Made by a program: the position numbers and the translations under genes
Shown here: positions 1 through 6,600 of the stretch, piece by piece
Position numbering within the stretch: the first letter of the stretch is position 1
Layout of the letters: every line of letters begins with the position of its first letter
DNA from: JABFRZ01 sp031413955
GTDB taxonomy: Bacteria; Planctomycetota; UBA1135; GCA-002686595
NCBI GenBank assembly: GCA_031413955.1
Contig: JANOGB010000217.1
Location: forward strand, 1 to 13,384
Reading direction: 5' to 3'
DNA: 13,384 nucleotides
The notes under the pieces: model-generated
Seen by the model: the letters and a program-made list of their open reading frames with translations, nothing else
What the model was told of the DNA's origin: nothing
Database searches by the model: none

Positions 1-63
1 CGATCCGAAGAGCCAGGCTGGAGCCTGGCGCTCCCGGTTGAGCAGACGGTCATGCGGCGATGA
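1..63 (+). CDS. C-terminal tail of an upstream gene (partial, product unknown)
   Basis: The frame starting at base 1 is open and ends at the TGA at 61-63, which overlaps the ATG of the next gene as ATGA. The 20 visible residues (RSEEPGWSLALPVEQTVMRR) carry no motif I recognise. The only support is the open frame and the 4-base overlap, a junction type that recurs at the next three boundaries of this operon. If real, it is the operon member just before the tandem NapG-like ferredoxins and could be the catalytic or cytochrome partner they serve. A short GCCAGGC/GCCTGGC inverted repeat (12-18 and 23-29) lies inside it. Too little is visible to assign a function. Confidence 0.45.
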   Translation, partial: RSEEPGWSLALPVEQTVMRR

Positions 64-692
64 ACCGCCGCTCCTTCATCCAGAACCTGATGGCCGCGGG
101 CGCGGCCTGCGGTGGGGGAGCCGTGCTCATGCAGGGCACGGCCTCGGGGCATGCGGAGGCGGTGGGGGTGCGCCCGCCGGGTGCGCTCGACGAGGAGGAA
201 TTCCTCTCGCGCTGCATCCGTTGCTTCCGCTGCGGCGACGCCTGTCCGAACCGAGCCATCGTGGCGCTCTCGCCGCGCAGCGGCAGCGACTTCTCGCGCG
301 TGCCGGGCGCGGCCGAGGAGGGCACGCCCGTGATCTTCCCGCGGCGCCAGGCCTGCATGCTGTGCGCGAGCGTGCCGGGCGACGAGCTCCTGTGCACCGC
401 CGCCTGTCCGAGCGGCGCGCTGCAGGTCGTCAAGAAGACCAAGGAGGACATCCTCGCCAAGGTGCACATGGGCACCGCGCGCGTCGACCACAACATCTGC
501 TACTCGTGGAACGGCGCGAGCTGCGGCGTGTGCACGCGCGCCTGTCCGCTGGGCGGGCTCGCGCTGAAGGCCGGGCTCTTCGAGCGCCCCGAGGTGGATC
601 CGAACTTCTGCGTCGGCTGCGGGCTGTGCGAGCGCTCCTGCATCCGCTATCCGCAGGCGATCGTGATCGTCCCGCGCGGAGGAACGGGGTGA
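60..692 (+). CDS. NapG-like periplasmic ferredoxin with four [4Fe-4S] motifs (first copy)
   Basis: This 210-residue protein is close in length to NapG/MauM-type ferredoxins. The N-terminus is Tat-like: RRSFIQ at residues 3-8 followed by an Ala/Gly-rich stretch to about 30, so the folded iron-sulfur protein is probably exported. Four cysteine groups are visible: C52/55/58/62, C99/102/112/116, C147/155/158/162 and C184/187/190/194. This is the NapG arrangement, including the long spacings in the middle groups. In Nap and Nos systems NapG/NosG relays electrons from the membrane quinol dehydrogenase NapH/NosH to a periplasmic reductase. It sits in a coupled operon: ATG overlaps the preceding stop, and its own stop TGA overlaps the GTG of the second copy. 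The family call is firm; the partner reductase is not visible, so I give no gene symbol. Confidence 0.9.
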   Translation: MNRRSFIQNLMAAGAACGGGAVLMQGTASGHAEAVGVRPPGALDEEEFLSRCIRCFRCGDACPNRAIVALSPRSGSDFSRVPGAAEEGTPVIFPRRQACMLCASVPGDELLCTAACPSGALQVVKKTKEDILAKVHMGTARVDHNICYSWNGASCGVCTRACPLGGLALKAGLFERPEVDPNFCVGCGLCERSCIRYPQAIVIVPRGGTG

Positions 693-1309
693 GGCTCGCG
701 CGCGATCGGCGCGCCCTGCTGCTCGACGCGGGGCGCGGCGCACTGCGCATCGGGCTCGCGGGTTCGGCCGTCGCGGCCGTGGCCACGATGCTGCGGCGCG
801 GTGCCGTGCCGCGGGCCCACGAGCAGTTCGCCACGGGCATCCTGCGGCCGCCGGGCGCGCTCGACGAGGAAGCCTTCCTCGCGACCTGCGTGCGCTGCCA
901 GCTCTGCTCGCAAGCTTGCGACACAGCCTGCATCGAGTTCTTCGGGCCCTTCGAGGGCCGCCACGCAGGCACGCCGCACATCACGGCCGAGCGCGTGGCC
1001 TGCAACCTGTGCCTGGCCTGCACTCGCGCCTGCCCCTCAGGCGCCTTGAGCGTGCTCACCGAGCTCACCGCCGCGCGCATGGGCACGGCCGTCGTCGACG
1101 AGCGCCTGTGCGTCTCGCACAACGGCACCGGGGCGTGCGGCGCCTGCCACACGGCGTGTCCGCTGAAGAACAGGGCCATCACCCAGGGCCTGCGCAACGC
1201 GCCCACGGTGCACGCCGAGCACTGCGTCGGCTGCGGCCTGTGCGAGGAAGCCTGTATCGTCTACGACCGCAAGGCGATCCGCGTCGTGACGGGGAGGAGC
1301 TGGGCATGA
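689..1309 (+). CDS. NapG-like ferredoxin, second tandem copy
   Basis: This 206-residue protein starts at GTG 689, overlapping the previous stop as GTGA, with GGAGGA (678-683) six bases upstream. A longer frame runs upstream, but it only shadows the first ferredoxin. The N-terminus has RDRRALLL (residues 5-12) and a hydrophobic Ala/Gly stretch to about 34, a Tat-like or anchored signal. Cysteine groups lie at C67/70/73/77 (plus C81), C105/108/111/115, C141/150/153/157 and C179/182/185/189. It shares the RPPGALDEE segment before the first cluster with the upstream copy but diverges in clusters 1 and 2, where spacings differ and a fifth cysteine appears. It is therefore a diverged paralogue rather than a recent duplicate. 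The likely role is electron transfer in series with, or as an alternative to, the first copy. Confidence 0.88.
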   Translation: MRLARDRRALLLDAGRGALRIGLAGSAVAAVATMLRRGAVPRAHEQFATGILRPPGALDEEAFLATCVRCQLCSQACDTACIEFFGPFEGRHAGTPHITAERVACNLCLACTRACPSGALSVLTELTAARMGTAVVDERLCVSHNGTGACGACHTACPLKNRAITQGLRNAPTVHAEHCVGCGLCEEACIVYDRKAIRVVTGRSWA

Positions 1310-2334
1310 AGCTCCCGCGGCTCCATCAGCTCTCGCGGCGCACGCTGCAGGTCTTCGTGCTGTTCCTGACCCTGCTGACGCCGGTCCTGGCGCGCTACGC
1401 GAATTACCTGAGCGCGCGCGAGCTCGACAAGGTCAGCGAGCGCTTTGCGGGTAGCCCGCAGGGCGTCGCGCTGAGGGCGACCGACGCCACCCTGGCGTTC
1501 GCAACCCACGTGGAACGGCCTATCGGTGAGCGCCGCAAGGCCGAGCAGGATCGCTTGCTAATCGCGGCGCGCAGCGTGCGCGGCAGCACGTGGTCGCTCG
1601 AGGTCTTCGGCGTGACCCTGACGGATCCGCTCGCGGCGCTCGAGTCGATCGCCGCCAGTCGCTCGCTGCCCTGGATCCTGATCGTGGGCGTGCTGATCCC
1701 GGTGCTCGGGACGCTGCTGCTCGGGCGCGTCTTCTGCAGCTGGCTCTGCCCGGCAGGTTTTCTGCTGGAGCTCTCGGGGAAACTGCGCGGGCTCCTGCGC
1801 GTGCTCGAGCTCAAGCCCGGCAAGGTGCGCCTGTGGCACGGCGACAAGTACTTGATCCTGGCCGTGGGGCTGGCCTTCTCGTTCGTGATCGGGCTGCCCA
1901 TGCTCGGCTACCTGTACCCGCCGGCCCTGATCGGGCGCGAGGCGCACAACGGTGTCACCGTGATGTTCGATCGCGCCGAGGAGAGCCGGCTCGGCTTCAG
2001 TGCGGCGGGCCTGACCCTGGCTTCGTGGTTCTTGCTCGCGATCGCGCTGGTCGAGCTCGGCTTCGGGCCGCGCCTGTGGTGCCGCGCGCTGTGCCCCGGG
2101 GGCGCGGTCTACACGCTGCTCGGTCACCGGCGCGTCGTGAACGTCGAGCGCAACCCGGTGAACTGCACCCAGTGCGGGAGCTGCGTGCTCGCCTGCGAGA
2201 TGGGCCTCAGCCCGATGACCGACCAGATCGGCGGTGAGTGCGACAATTGCGGCAAGTGCGTGGCCGACTGCCCGGACGACGCGCTGCATTACGTGCTGGG
2301 TCGCGGGAAGCGGCGCGAGGAGGTTCACTCGTGA
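1306..2334 (+). CDS. NapH-like membrane polyferredoxin (quinol dehydrogenase type)
   Basis: This 342-residue protein starts at ATG 1306 (ATGA overlap) with GGAGGAG at 1293-1299. Hydrophobic segments lie at about residues 14-30, 123-143, 182-202 and 234-252, the four-helix layout of NapH. Two CxxxCP motifs follow membrane helices (C144/C148 and C259/C263), a hallmark of the NapH/NosR/CcoG group. The C-terminal domain has two ferredoxin motifs: C287/290/293/297 and C312/315/318/322. In NapH and NosH the protein takes electrons from quinol and hands them to NapG/NosG. Residues about 31-120, between helix 1 and helix 2, form a soluble loop longer than I expect for a plain NapH; it may be an added periplasmic domain. 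Its neighbours, two NapG-like genes, fit a NapGH-type module. Confidence 0.9.
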   Translation: MKLPRLHQLSRRTLQVFVLFLTLLTPVLARYANYLSARELDKVSERFAGSPQGVALRATDATLAFATHVERPIGERRKAEQDRLLIAARSVRGSTWSLEVFGVTLTDPLAALESIAASRSLPWILIVGVLIPVLGTLLLGRVFCSWLCPAGFLLELSGKLRGLLRVLELKPGKVRLWHGDKYLILAVGLAFSFVIGLPMLGYLYPPALIGREAHNGVTVMFDRAEESRLGFSAAGLTLASWFLLAIALVELGFGPRLWCRALCPGGAVYTLLGHRRVVNVERNPVNCTQCGSCVLACEMGLSPMTDQIGGECDNCGKCVADCPDDALHYVLGRGKRREEVHS

Positions 2335-2903
2335 GCGCTCGTGGCCGCTGGCTCCTCACCGGCTGGTTGGTGCTCTCCCTGACCAGCCTCGCCACCGCAC
2401 ACCACATCCTCGGGATCCCGCACTACGCCTACGACGAGTCCTATCCGCAGGCGCCCGTGATCACCTACAGCGTCGAGGCCGGCCCGTACGTCGTCAAGGT
2501 GACTGGCTACCCCGGCAAGCCCGCGCCGCACGAGCTCTCCCAGGTGAACGCCTACATCGTGCGCAGCGACGACGCCTCGGCGATCTACTCGGGTGCGATC
2601 GAGGCGCGCTTGGAGCGCGACGGGCTGCTCGGGCCCACGGTCGTCTGGGGCCCGACCGCCACGCGCTTCGAGAGCAACCTGCACAAACTCTCGCCCCAGT
2701 TCGGCGACGAGGGCCGCTACCGCCTGCGCCTGGAGATGCAGCTCGACGGCCAGCCCTACGAGATCGACTTCCCGCTCGTCGTTGGCGAGCCCACGAGCCC
2801 CACGATCACGCTGCTCACCTGGGTCGGCGCGCTGGCCTTCTTCGTGGTTCTCGTGCGCGCCGCGCGGATCAAGCTCGACCGCCGCCGCGTCTCGACCGCC
2901 TGA
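2331..2903 (+). CDS. Membrane-anchored periplasmic protein with His-His mature N-terminus (FixH/YtkA/CopC-like fold suspected)
   Basis: This 190-residue protein starts at GTG 2331 (GTGA overlap) with GAGGAGG at 2317-2323. Residues 1-23 look like a Sec signal ending in A21-T22-A23, so cleavage would leave H24-H25 at the N-terminus, followed by ILGIPHY with H31. The middle (about 45-150) is beta-rich, without cysteines, and a single C-terminal helix spans about 158-176 before a basic cytoplasmic tail. From memory, HHILG-x-P openings occur in small proteins beside NapH-like polyferredoxins, but I cannot verify this. A mature N-terminal histidine is how CopC-type proteins bind copper, so a copper role is possible. 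As the last gene of the coupled operon it is probably an accessory or assembly factor. No enzymatic motif is visible. Confidence 0.72.
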   Translation: MSARGRWLLTGWLVLSLTSLATAHHILGIPHYAYDESYPQAPVITYSVEAGPYVVKVTGYPGKPAPHELSQVNAYIVRSDDASAIYSGAIEARLERDGLLGPTVVWGPTATRFESNLHKLSPQFGDEGRYRLRLEMQLDGQPYEIDFPLVVGEPTSPTITLLTWVGALAFFVVLVRAARIKLDRRRVSTA

Positions 2904-2967
2904 GCCGACGAACTGGCCCCGGTCATTCTGCTGGATACGTCGAGCGTGGAGAAGGCTGCGGAGCCGC

Positions 2968-3909
2968 TCAGCGTGGCCCGATGGGCCCGACCTCGCCGTG
3001 GATCTCGCGCGCTTCCTCTTCCGTGTCGATGTCCTCGGCCAGGCTGATCATGTCGAGGATTGGGTAGCGGATGCCGCGCTCGGGAGCGAGGCCGGTGAGG
3101 TGCTGGCGCAAGAAGATGCGTCCGATCAGGCGCTCGAGCTCCGCCAGGCGGATGCGGCCAGCGCGCAGCTCATGGGCGAGCTTCAGGCCGTTGCCGAGGA
3201 TCGTCAGCGTGCGGCTCGGCGTCTGCAGGCTCACCAGGCGCTTCACGTCCTGCGCCAGGAGCGAGAGCAGCACCATGCGCAGCATGACCGCGCGCCGGTA
3301 CCCCACGGAGTGATTGCGCGTGCGGTACGCGGCGTCGAACAGCCGGTAGAGCAGGGGGAGACGCAGGCTCGCGGGATCGAAGATGCCGATGTGCCCCGGC
3401 AGGATCGGCACGTTCTCGCCGGACGGGAGCACGACGCGGTACTCCGGCTTCCAGGCGAATGCGCCGAGGCGGGTCAGGTCCTCCGGGACGCGCACGAACG
3501 GGAACCACAGGGCGCAGGGCGCGGCCTGCTCGTAGCGCGCACGCAGCTCGATCAGCTCGGCCGTGCTCGGCAGGACGTCGCATGCCAGGACCGCCATCGG
3601 TCCAGTGTGGGCCAACCCGTGCGCTTCGATGGCGGCGCGCAGGTTCTGCGCCACGCTCGCATCCGTGTCGATGACGCGCGCGTCGAGTCCGAGCGGCCCG
3701 TAGACCTTCGCCGGTCCCGCGATCGTGACGGGGCCGAAGCCCTCGGCGGCGAGCAGGCGCTCGACGAGCCAGGCGACGAGCGGGCGCCCCTCGACGCGAA
3801 TCGCCACACCCTTGTACGTCGCGAGCGGATGCAGGGCGCAGCCGCTCTCGGGTAACGTGCCCGGCTTGCGATCGCTGCCACCCAGGATCGTCACGGGGAC
3901 GGAGTGCAT
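2968..3909 (-). CDS. Putative nucleotidyltransferase (GT-A/MobA-like fold)
   Basis: This 313-residue soluble protein resembles NTP-transferase domains. Near the N-terminus is ILGGSDRKPG (8-17), a diverged form of the GGxSxRxG phosphate-binding loop, followed by K33 and EGRPLVAWLVERL (40-52), where the family normally has KP..GKPLL..V. The segment VLACDVLP (108-115) supplies an Asp (D111) in the place of the usual metal-binding Asp. The C-terminal half (about 200-313) is helical and outside the catalytic core. It lies 16 bases downstream of the PAQR-like gene on the same strand, so the two are probably cotranscribed. The substrate is unknown: candidates include sugar-nucleotide or molybdopterin-cytidylyl chemistry, but the altered loop makes even activity uncertain. 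Its stop faces the upstream plus-strand operon across a 64-base convergent gap in which I see no clear terminator. Confidence 0.75.
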   Translation of the reverse strand: MHSVPVTILGGSDRKPGTLPESGCALHPLATYKGVAIRVEGRPLVAWLVERLLAAEGFGPVTIAGPAKVYGPLGLDARVIDTDASVAQNLRAAIEAHGLAHTGPMAVLACDVLPSTAELIELRARYEQAAPCALWFPFVRVPEDLTRLGAFAWKPEYRVVLPSGENVPILPGHIGIFDPASLRLPLLYRLFDAAYRTRNHSVGYRRAVMLRMVLLSLLAQDVKRLVSLQTPSRTLTILGNGLKLAHELRAGRIRLAELERLIGRIFLRQHLTGLAPERGIRYPILDMISLAEDIDTEEEAREIHGEVGPIGPR

Positions 3910-3925
3910 GCCTGGATCGTAGCCC

Positions 3926-4594
3926 TCACCCGTCCAGGGCGCGGTCGGCGTTCCTGAAGAGGAAGGCCCAGTGCAGGCCCATGCCCGCGAGCACCGCGAG
4001 GTGCCACATCTCGTGCGGGCCGAACACGCCTGGCGCGAGGTTCGGCCAGCGCAGCCACTGGAGCAGGGCGCCGAGCGAGTAGGCCAGCCCGCCCAGCACG
4101 AGCGGAGCGATCTCTCTGGTGCCGATGCGGCGCCAGACGAGCAGCCCCGACGGGAAGGCGATCCAGCCCAGCAGCAGGTACACGCCCGTTGCCAGGCCGC
4201 GCGGCAGGTGTGCGTAGTAGATCGTGAAGAGCGTGATGCCGGCCGCCGCGATCAGCCACAGGGCCAGCAGCACGCCCCAGCGCGCGACGCCACGGAAGAA
4301 CAGCCCCTGCACCGGCGTGTGCGTGCCGGCGATCAGCACGAAGATGGCGGCTTTGTCGAGCCGGCCCATGACGGCGCGCCCGGTGCTCTCCTCGGGCAGC
4401 ATGTGGTACACGCCGCTCATCGCGAGCAGCAAGACGCAGGCGCAGGCGTACACGCCGAGCAGGGCGACGCGCCGCGCATCGCCGCGCGCTCGACGCAGCA
4501 GTGGAATCGAGAGCAGCGCGAACACGAGCGCTCCCAGCAGGTGAGTCAGGGCGCTGACGGGCTCGAGAACGCCAGGGAGGGGAAGGACCTGCAT
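3926..4594 (-). CDS. Haemolysin III / PAQR (YqfA-like) integral membrane protein
   Basis: This 222-residue protein has about seven hydrophobic segments and the PAQR signature residues. Visible motifs are EPVSALTHLLGA (11-22), SGVYHML (60-66, with S60 and H64), LDKAAIFVLIAGTHTP (79-94, with D80) and the C-terminal HEMWH (194-198). In PAQR receptors and related hydrolases the Ser/His/Asp and HxxxH residues surround a bound metal, usually zinc. Bacterial members are annotated as haemolysin III from early work, but a haemolytic role is not established for most, and a membrane lipid or homeostasis function is more likely. It is the first gene of a two-gene minus-strand unit with the nucleotidyltransferase-like gene and is divergent from the lipoprotein gene. 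Nothing links it directly to electron transfer. Confidence 0.88.
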   Translation of the reverse strand: MQVLPLPGVLEPVSALTHLLGALVFALLSIPLLRRARGDARRVALLGVYACACVLLLAMSGVYHMLPEESTGRAVMGRLDKAAIFVLIAGTHTPVQGLFFRGVARWGVLLALWLIAAAGITLFTIYYAHLPRGLATGVYLLLGWIAFPSGLLVWRRIGTREIAPLVLGGLAYSLGALLQWLRWPNLAPGVFGPHEMWHLAVLAGMGLHWAFLFRNADRALDG

Positions 4595-4683
4595 GTCTGC
4601 TCGGTTCCTGGTCAGAACGGCGCGGATGCCTGCGCTTCTTTCACCCGCAGCTCTTCAGGAGAACCCTGGGCGAGGCCCACGGA

Positions 4684-4705
4684 GCGTACGCCGAGTTCCG
4701 TACGC
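4684..4705. repeat. 7-bp inverted repeat in the divergent intergenic region
   Basis: GCGTACG (4684-4690) and CGTACGC (4699-4705) are perfect inverted arms separated by 8 bases. The repeat lies in the 183-base gap between the divergent PAQR-like gene (start 4594) and the lipoprotein gene (start 4778). The position suits a dimeric repressor or activator site controlling either gene. I do not recognise the motif as belonging to a known regulator family. The rest of this gap holds GAGGAG at 4756-4761, rather far (16 bases) from the lipoprotein start, and no promoter I would defend. Confidence 0.35.
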
Positions 4706-4777
4706 ACTTGGCGGGAGGCGGTGTTCGAACTCTGCTCGACGTCACCGGCCTGCGCGAGGAGCGAAGATGTCGGGGTC

Positions 4778-6505
4778 ATGGTCCGGATACGAGCGCGCTG
4801 TTGCAACGGATGGCTCGGTCTGCCGATCGTCCTGGTGCTCCCGTTCGTCGCGTGCCACATGGAGAGCGGCGACGGCGGAGCCGTGCCCGACTCGTACGAT
4901 GTGTTCATCGACTCGACCAGCACCGCGGTTGCGTCCACGCACGTCGAGCTGTTCGGATTGGCCTCCTGCGACGTCTGTCCGCCCGATGATGTCGCCTTCG
5001 GCGGCTGCCCGCCCGTCCGCGGCCCGTTCGAGTCCGAGATCGACGTCCAGTGGAGCAACCACAGCACTGGAGACCGCGGCGGCGCGCTCCACTTCGTCTC
5101 CGGGCATTGCGCGTGCCTCTTCTCCACTTGCTGGGTCTCGTACAGTCACAGGTGGTCGGCGACGGTGCCGCTCGTCATGGGCCCCAACGTCATCGAGGTC
5201 GGCGCGTTCGGCCCTGCGCGCGAGCCGGGGCTGGACACCGTCACCATCACGCGCACGCCCGCCGCGCCGGCCGGCGTCGACGCTCGAGGCGGAGACGGGG
5301 GGATCGAGCTGCGCTGGGAGCCGGTCGCCGAGGCCACTTCCTACAACCTCTACTGGTCGGAGACGTCCGATCTCTCCAGCGCCACGGCCAGTCAGGTCCG
5401 CGGTGCGGTCAGTCCCTTCCAGCACGGCGGCCTCGCCGACGAGCGCACGATCTACTACGCCGTCACGGCAGTGAGCGGGATCCAGGAGGGCCCGCTGTCC
5501 CAGGTCGTGTGGGCGACCGCGGGCTGGCGCACCGAGGTGCTGCCGGCGCCCGCGGGCGAGGGTTCGTGGGTGTACGCGGACACCTCCATCGCGACGGACT
5601 CGCTCGACCATGTCCACATCCATCATTCGCGGCGCGAGCCGAGCGGCATGGGGGTGCAGCAGCAGAACTACCACGTGACCGACAGCGCCGGTCCCTGGGT
5701 GTCGCTCCCCGTCGCGCTCACGGCCTGGACGGATGCCGAGATCGCCACGGATTCCCGTGGCAACGTGCACCTCAGCTACCTCGGGCTCGATGGTCCGACC
5801 CACGCGGCCGAATCGGCGGGGACGTGGAGCTCTGAAGTCGTCGGCGCGCTCGGACCCTGCGACTCGAGTCTCGCGCTGGATCCGCTCGACCGCGTCCACC
5901 TCGCTTTCAGGGGCGGAGGCGTGCGCTATGCGTCGAATGCCTCCGGCGCGTGGCTCGTGCAGATCGTGGACCCGGGCGATCCGGGCTGCGACCAGGACAT
6001 CAGCCGGCTGTCGCTGGCCGTTGAGGGCGACGGCAGCGCGCACGTCCTGTATTCGGGAGCGGCCCCGAGCCACGGGTTGCAGTACGCGACGAATCAGGGC
6101 GGGAGCTGGGCCTTTTCCATGATCGCGCCCGGGTACATCGAGGGCCTGTCGCTGGCGGTGGATGCAGAGGGCACGGCGCACGCGGCGTTCGTCGACGGCC
6201 AGAGCGTGCTCCGTCATGCGCGCCGCGAAGCCTCGGGAGCCTGGACCGTCGAGCAGATCGACGATGCACTGACGCTGCACACGCCCGCCCTCGCGCTCGA
6301 CGTTTTCGGGCACTGTCACGTGAGCTACTTCCTGTCGTCGGGAGGAGGGGAGCTGCGGTACGCGACCAACTCAGGCGGCGAGTGGCGCGTCGTGCGCGTC
6401 GACGCGGCCGAGTACTCGGAAACGGCGCTCACCGTCGACCTCCACGGCCGGATCCACATCAGCTACTTCGCGGGCGGGAACCCCAGGTACGCCACGCACA
6501 GATAG
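4778..6505 (+). CDS. Putative lipoprotein: fibronectin III-like domain plus seven-repeat propeller-like region
   Basis: This 575-residue protein is taken from ATG 4778 because that start gives a signal peptide: basic residues 1-8, a hydrophobic core at about 12-24, and PFVAC ending at C26, an imperfect lipobox. The frame is open further upstream but without signal-like sequence. Residues 27-160 are cysteine-rich (C64, C67, C77, C111, C113, C118). Residues about 162-248 look like a fibronectin III domain (IELRWEPV, SYNLYWSE, YYAVTAV). From about 268 onward, seven units of the form (S/A)(I/L)A(T/L/V)D..G..H(I/L/V)(S/A)Y begin near residues 270, 321, 364, 412, 458, 505 and 550. The spacing of 42-51 residues suggests one blade each. 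The likely location is the outer surface or periplasmic face of a membrane; no catalytic motif is seen and the function is unknown. A relation to the electron-transfer genes is not evident. Confidence 0.82.
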   Translation: MVRIRARCCNGWLGLPIVLVLPFVACHMESGDGGAVPDSYDVFIDSTSTAVASTHVELFGLASCDVCPPDDVAFGGCPPVRGPFESEIDVQWSNHSTGDRGGALHFVSGHCACLFSTCWVSYSHRWSATVPLVMGPNVIEVGAFGPAREPGLDTVTITRTPAAPAGVDARGGDGGIELRWEPVAEATSYNLYWSETSDLSSATASQVRGAVSPFQHGGLADERTIYYAVTAVSGIQEGPLSQVVWATAGWRTEVLPAPAGEGSWVYADTSIATDSLDHVHIHHSRREPSGMGVQQQNYHVTDSAGPWVSLPVALTAWTDAEIATDSRGNVHLSYLGLDGPTHAAESAGTWSSEVVGALGPCDSSLALDPLDRVHLAFRGGGVRYASNASGAWLVQIVDPGDPGCDQDISRLSLAVEGDGSAHVLYSGAAPSHGLQYATNQGGSWAFSMIAPGYIEGLSLAVDAEGTAHAAFVDGQSVLRHARREASGAWTVEQIDDALTLHTPALALDVFGHCHVSYFLSSGGGELRYATNSGGEWRVVRVDAAEYSETALTVDLHGRIHISYFAGGNPRYATHR

Positions 6506-6542
6506 CGGTAGCAGCGGCTCCGTACTGCTGCACTGCTGCCGC
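6505..6542 (+). terminator. Hairpin just after the lipoprotein stop (possible terminator)
   Basis: GCGGTAGCAG (6505-6514) and CTGCTGCCGC (6533-6542) can pair over ten positions with one G-U wobble, enclosing an 18-base loop that could itself fold in alternative ways. The hairpin begins at the last base of the lipoprotein stop codon. No T-tract follows, so it is not a canonical intrinsic terminator. It could still stop or protect the 3' end of that transcript before the regulatory region of the next gene. Confidence 0.35.
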
Positions 6543-6549
6543 GGGCGGC

Positions 6550-6563
6550 TTGACTTCGGTCAA
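6550..6563. promoter_or_regulatory. FNR/ANR/DNR-type box TTGAC-N4-GTCAA
   Basis: The sequence TTGACTTCGGTCAA is a perfect palindrome matching the half-sites of Crp/Fnr-family anaerobic regulators (FNR TTGAT-N4-ATCAA; ANR/DNR variants with C at the fifth position). It is centred about 44 bases before the ATG of the NosR-like gene, and the flanking C and G extend the symmetry to CTTGAC-TTCG-GTCAAG. Such sites usually activate from about -41.5, which would place transcription start almost at the start codon and give a very short leader. The alternative reading is an RNA hairpin with a UUCG tetraloop, which would look identical in sequence. Confidence 0.55.
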
Positions 6564-6600
6564 GGAGCTCACGGGAGCTAGAGGCGATGTTGGTTTGACC

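Noticed and set aside
38..688. Upstream extension of the second NapG-like gene
   Set aside because: The extension overlaps the first NapG-like gene in another frame and is Arg-rich; GTG 689 has a good Shine-Dalgarno and a 4-base overlap.
916..1305. Upstream extension of the NapH-like gene
   Set aside because: It shadows the second ferredoxin; ATG 1306 has GGAGGAG in place and begins a normal NapH N-terminus.
60..2903. Naming the first operon nap or nos outright
   Set aside because: NapG/NosG and NapH/NosH homologues occur with several terminal enzymes and no NapA or NosZ is in the window, so a specific pathway name would go beyond the evidence.
4742..6319. Long minus-strand open frame opposite the lipoprotein gene
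   Set aside because: Low-complexity Arg/Ala/Gly-rich translation with no domain; the opposite strand has a signal peptide, a fibronectin-like domain and regular repeats.
6549..6564. CTTGAC-TTCG-GTCAAG as part of a rho-independent terminator for the lipoprotein gene
   Set aside because: The 6-bp stem has no T-run and the sequence matches an anaerobic regulator box at a regulator-like distance from the next gene; the hairpin at 6505-6542 is a better candidate for 3' end formation.
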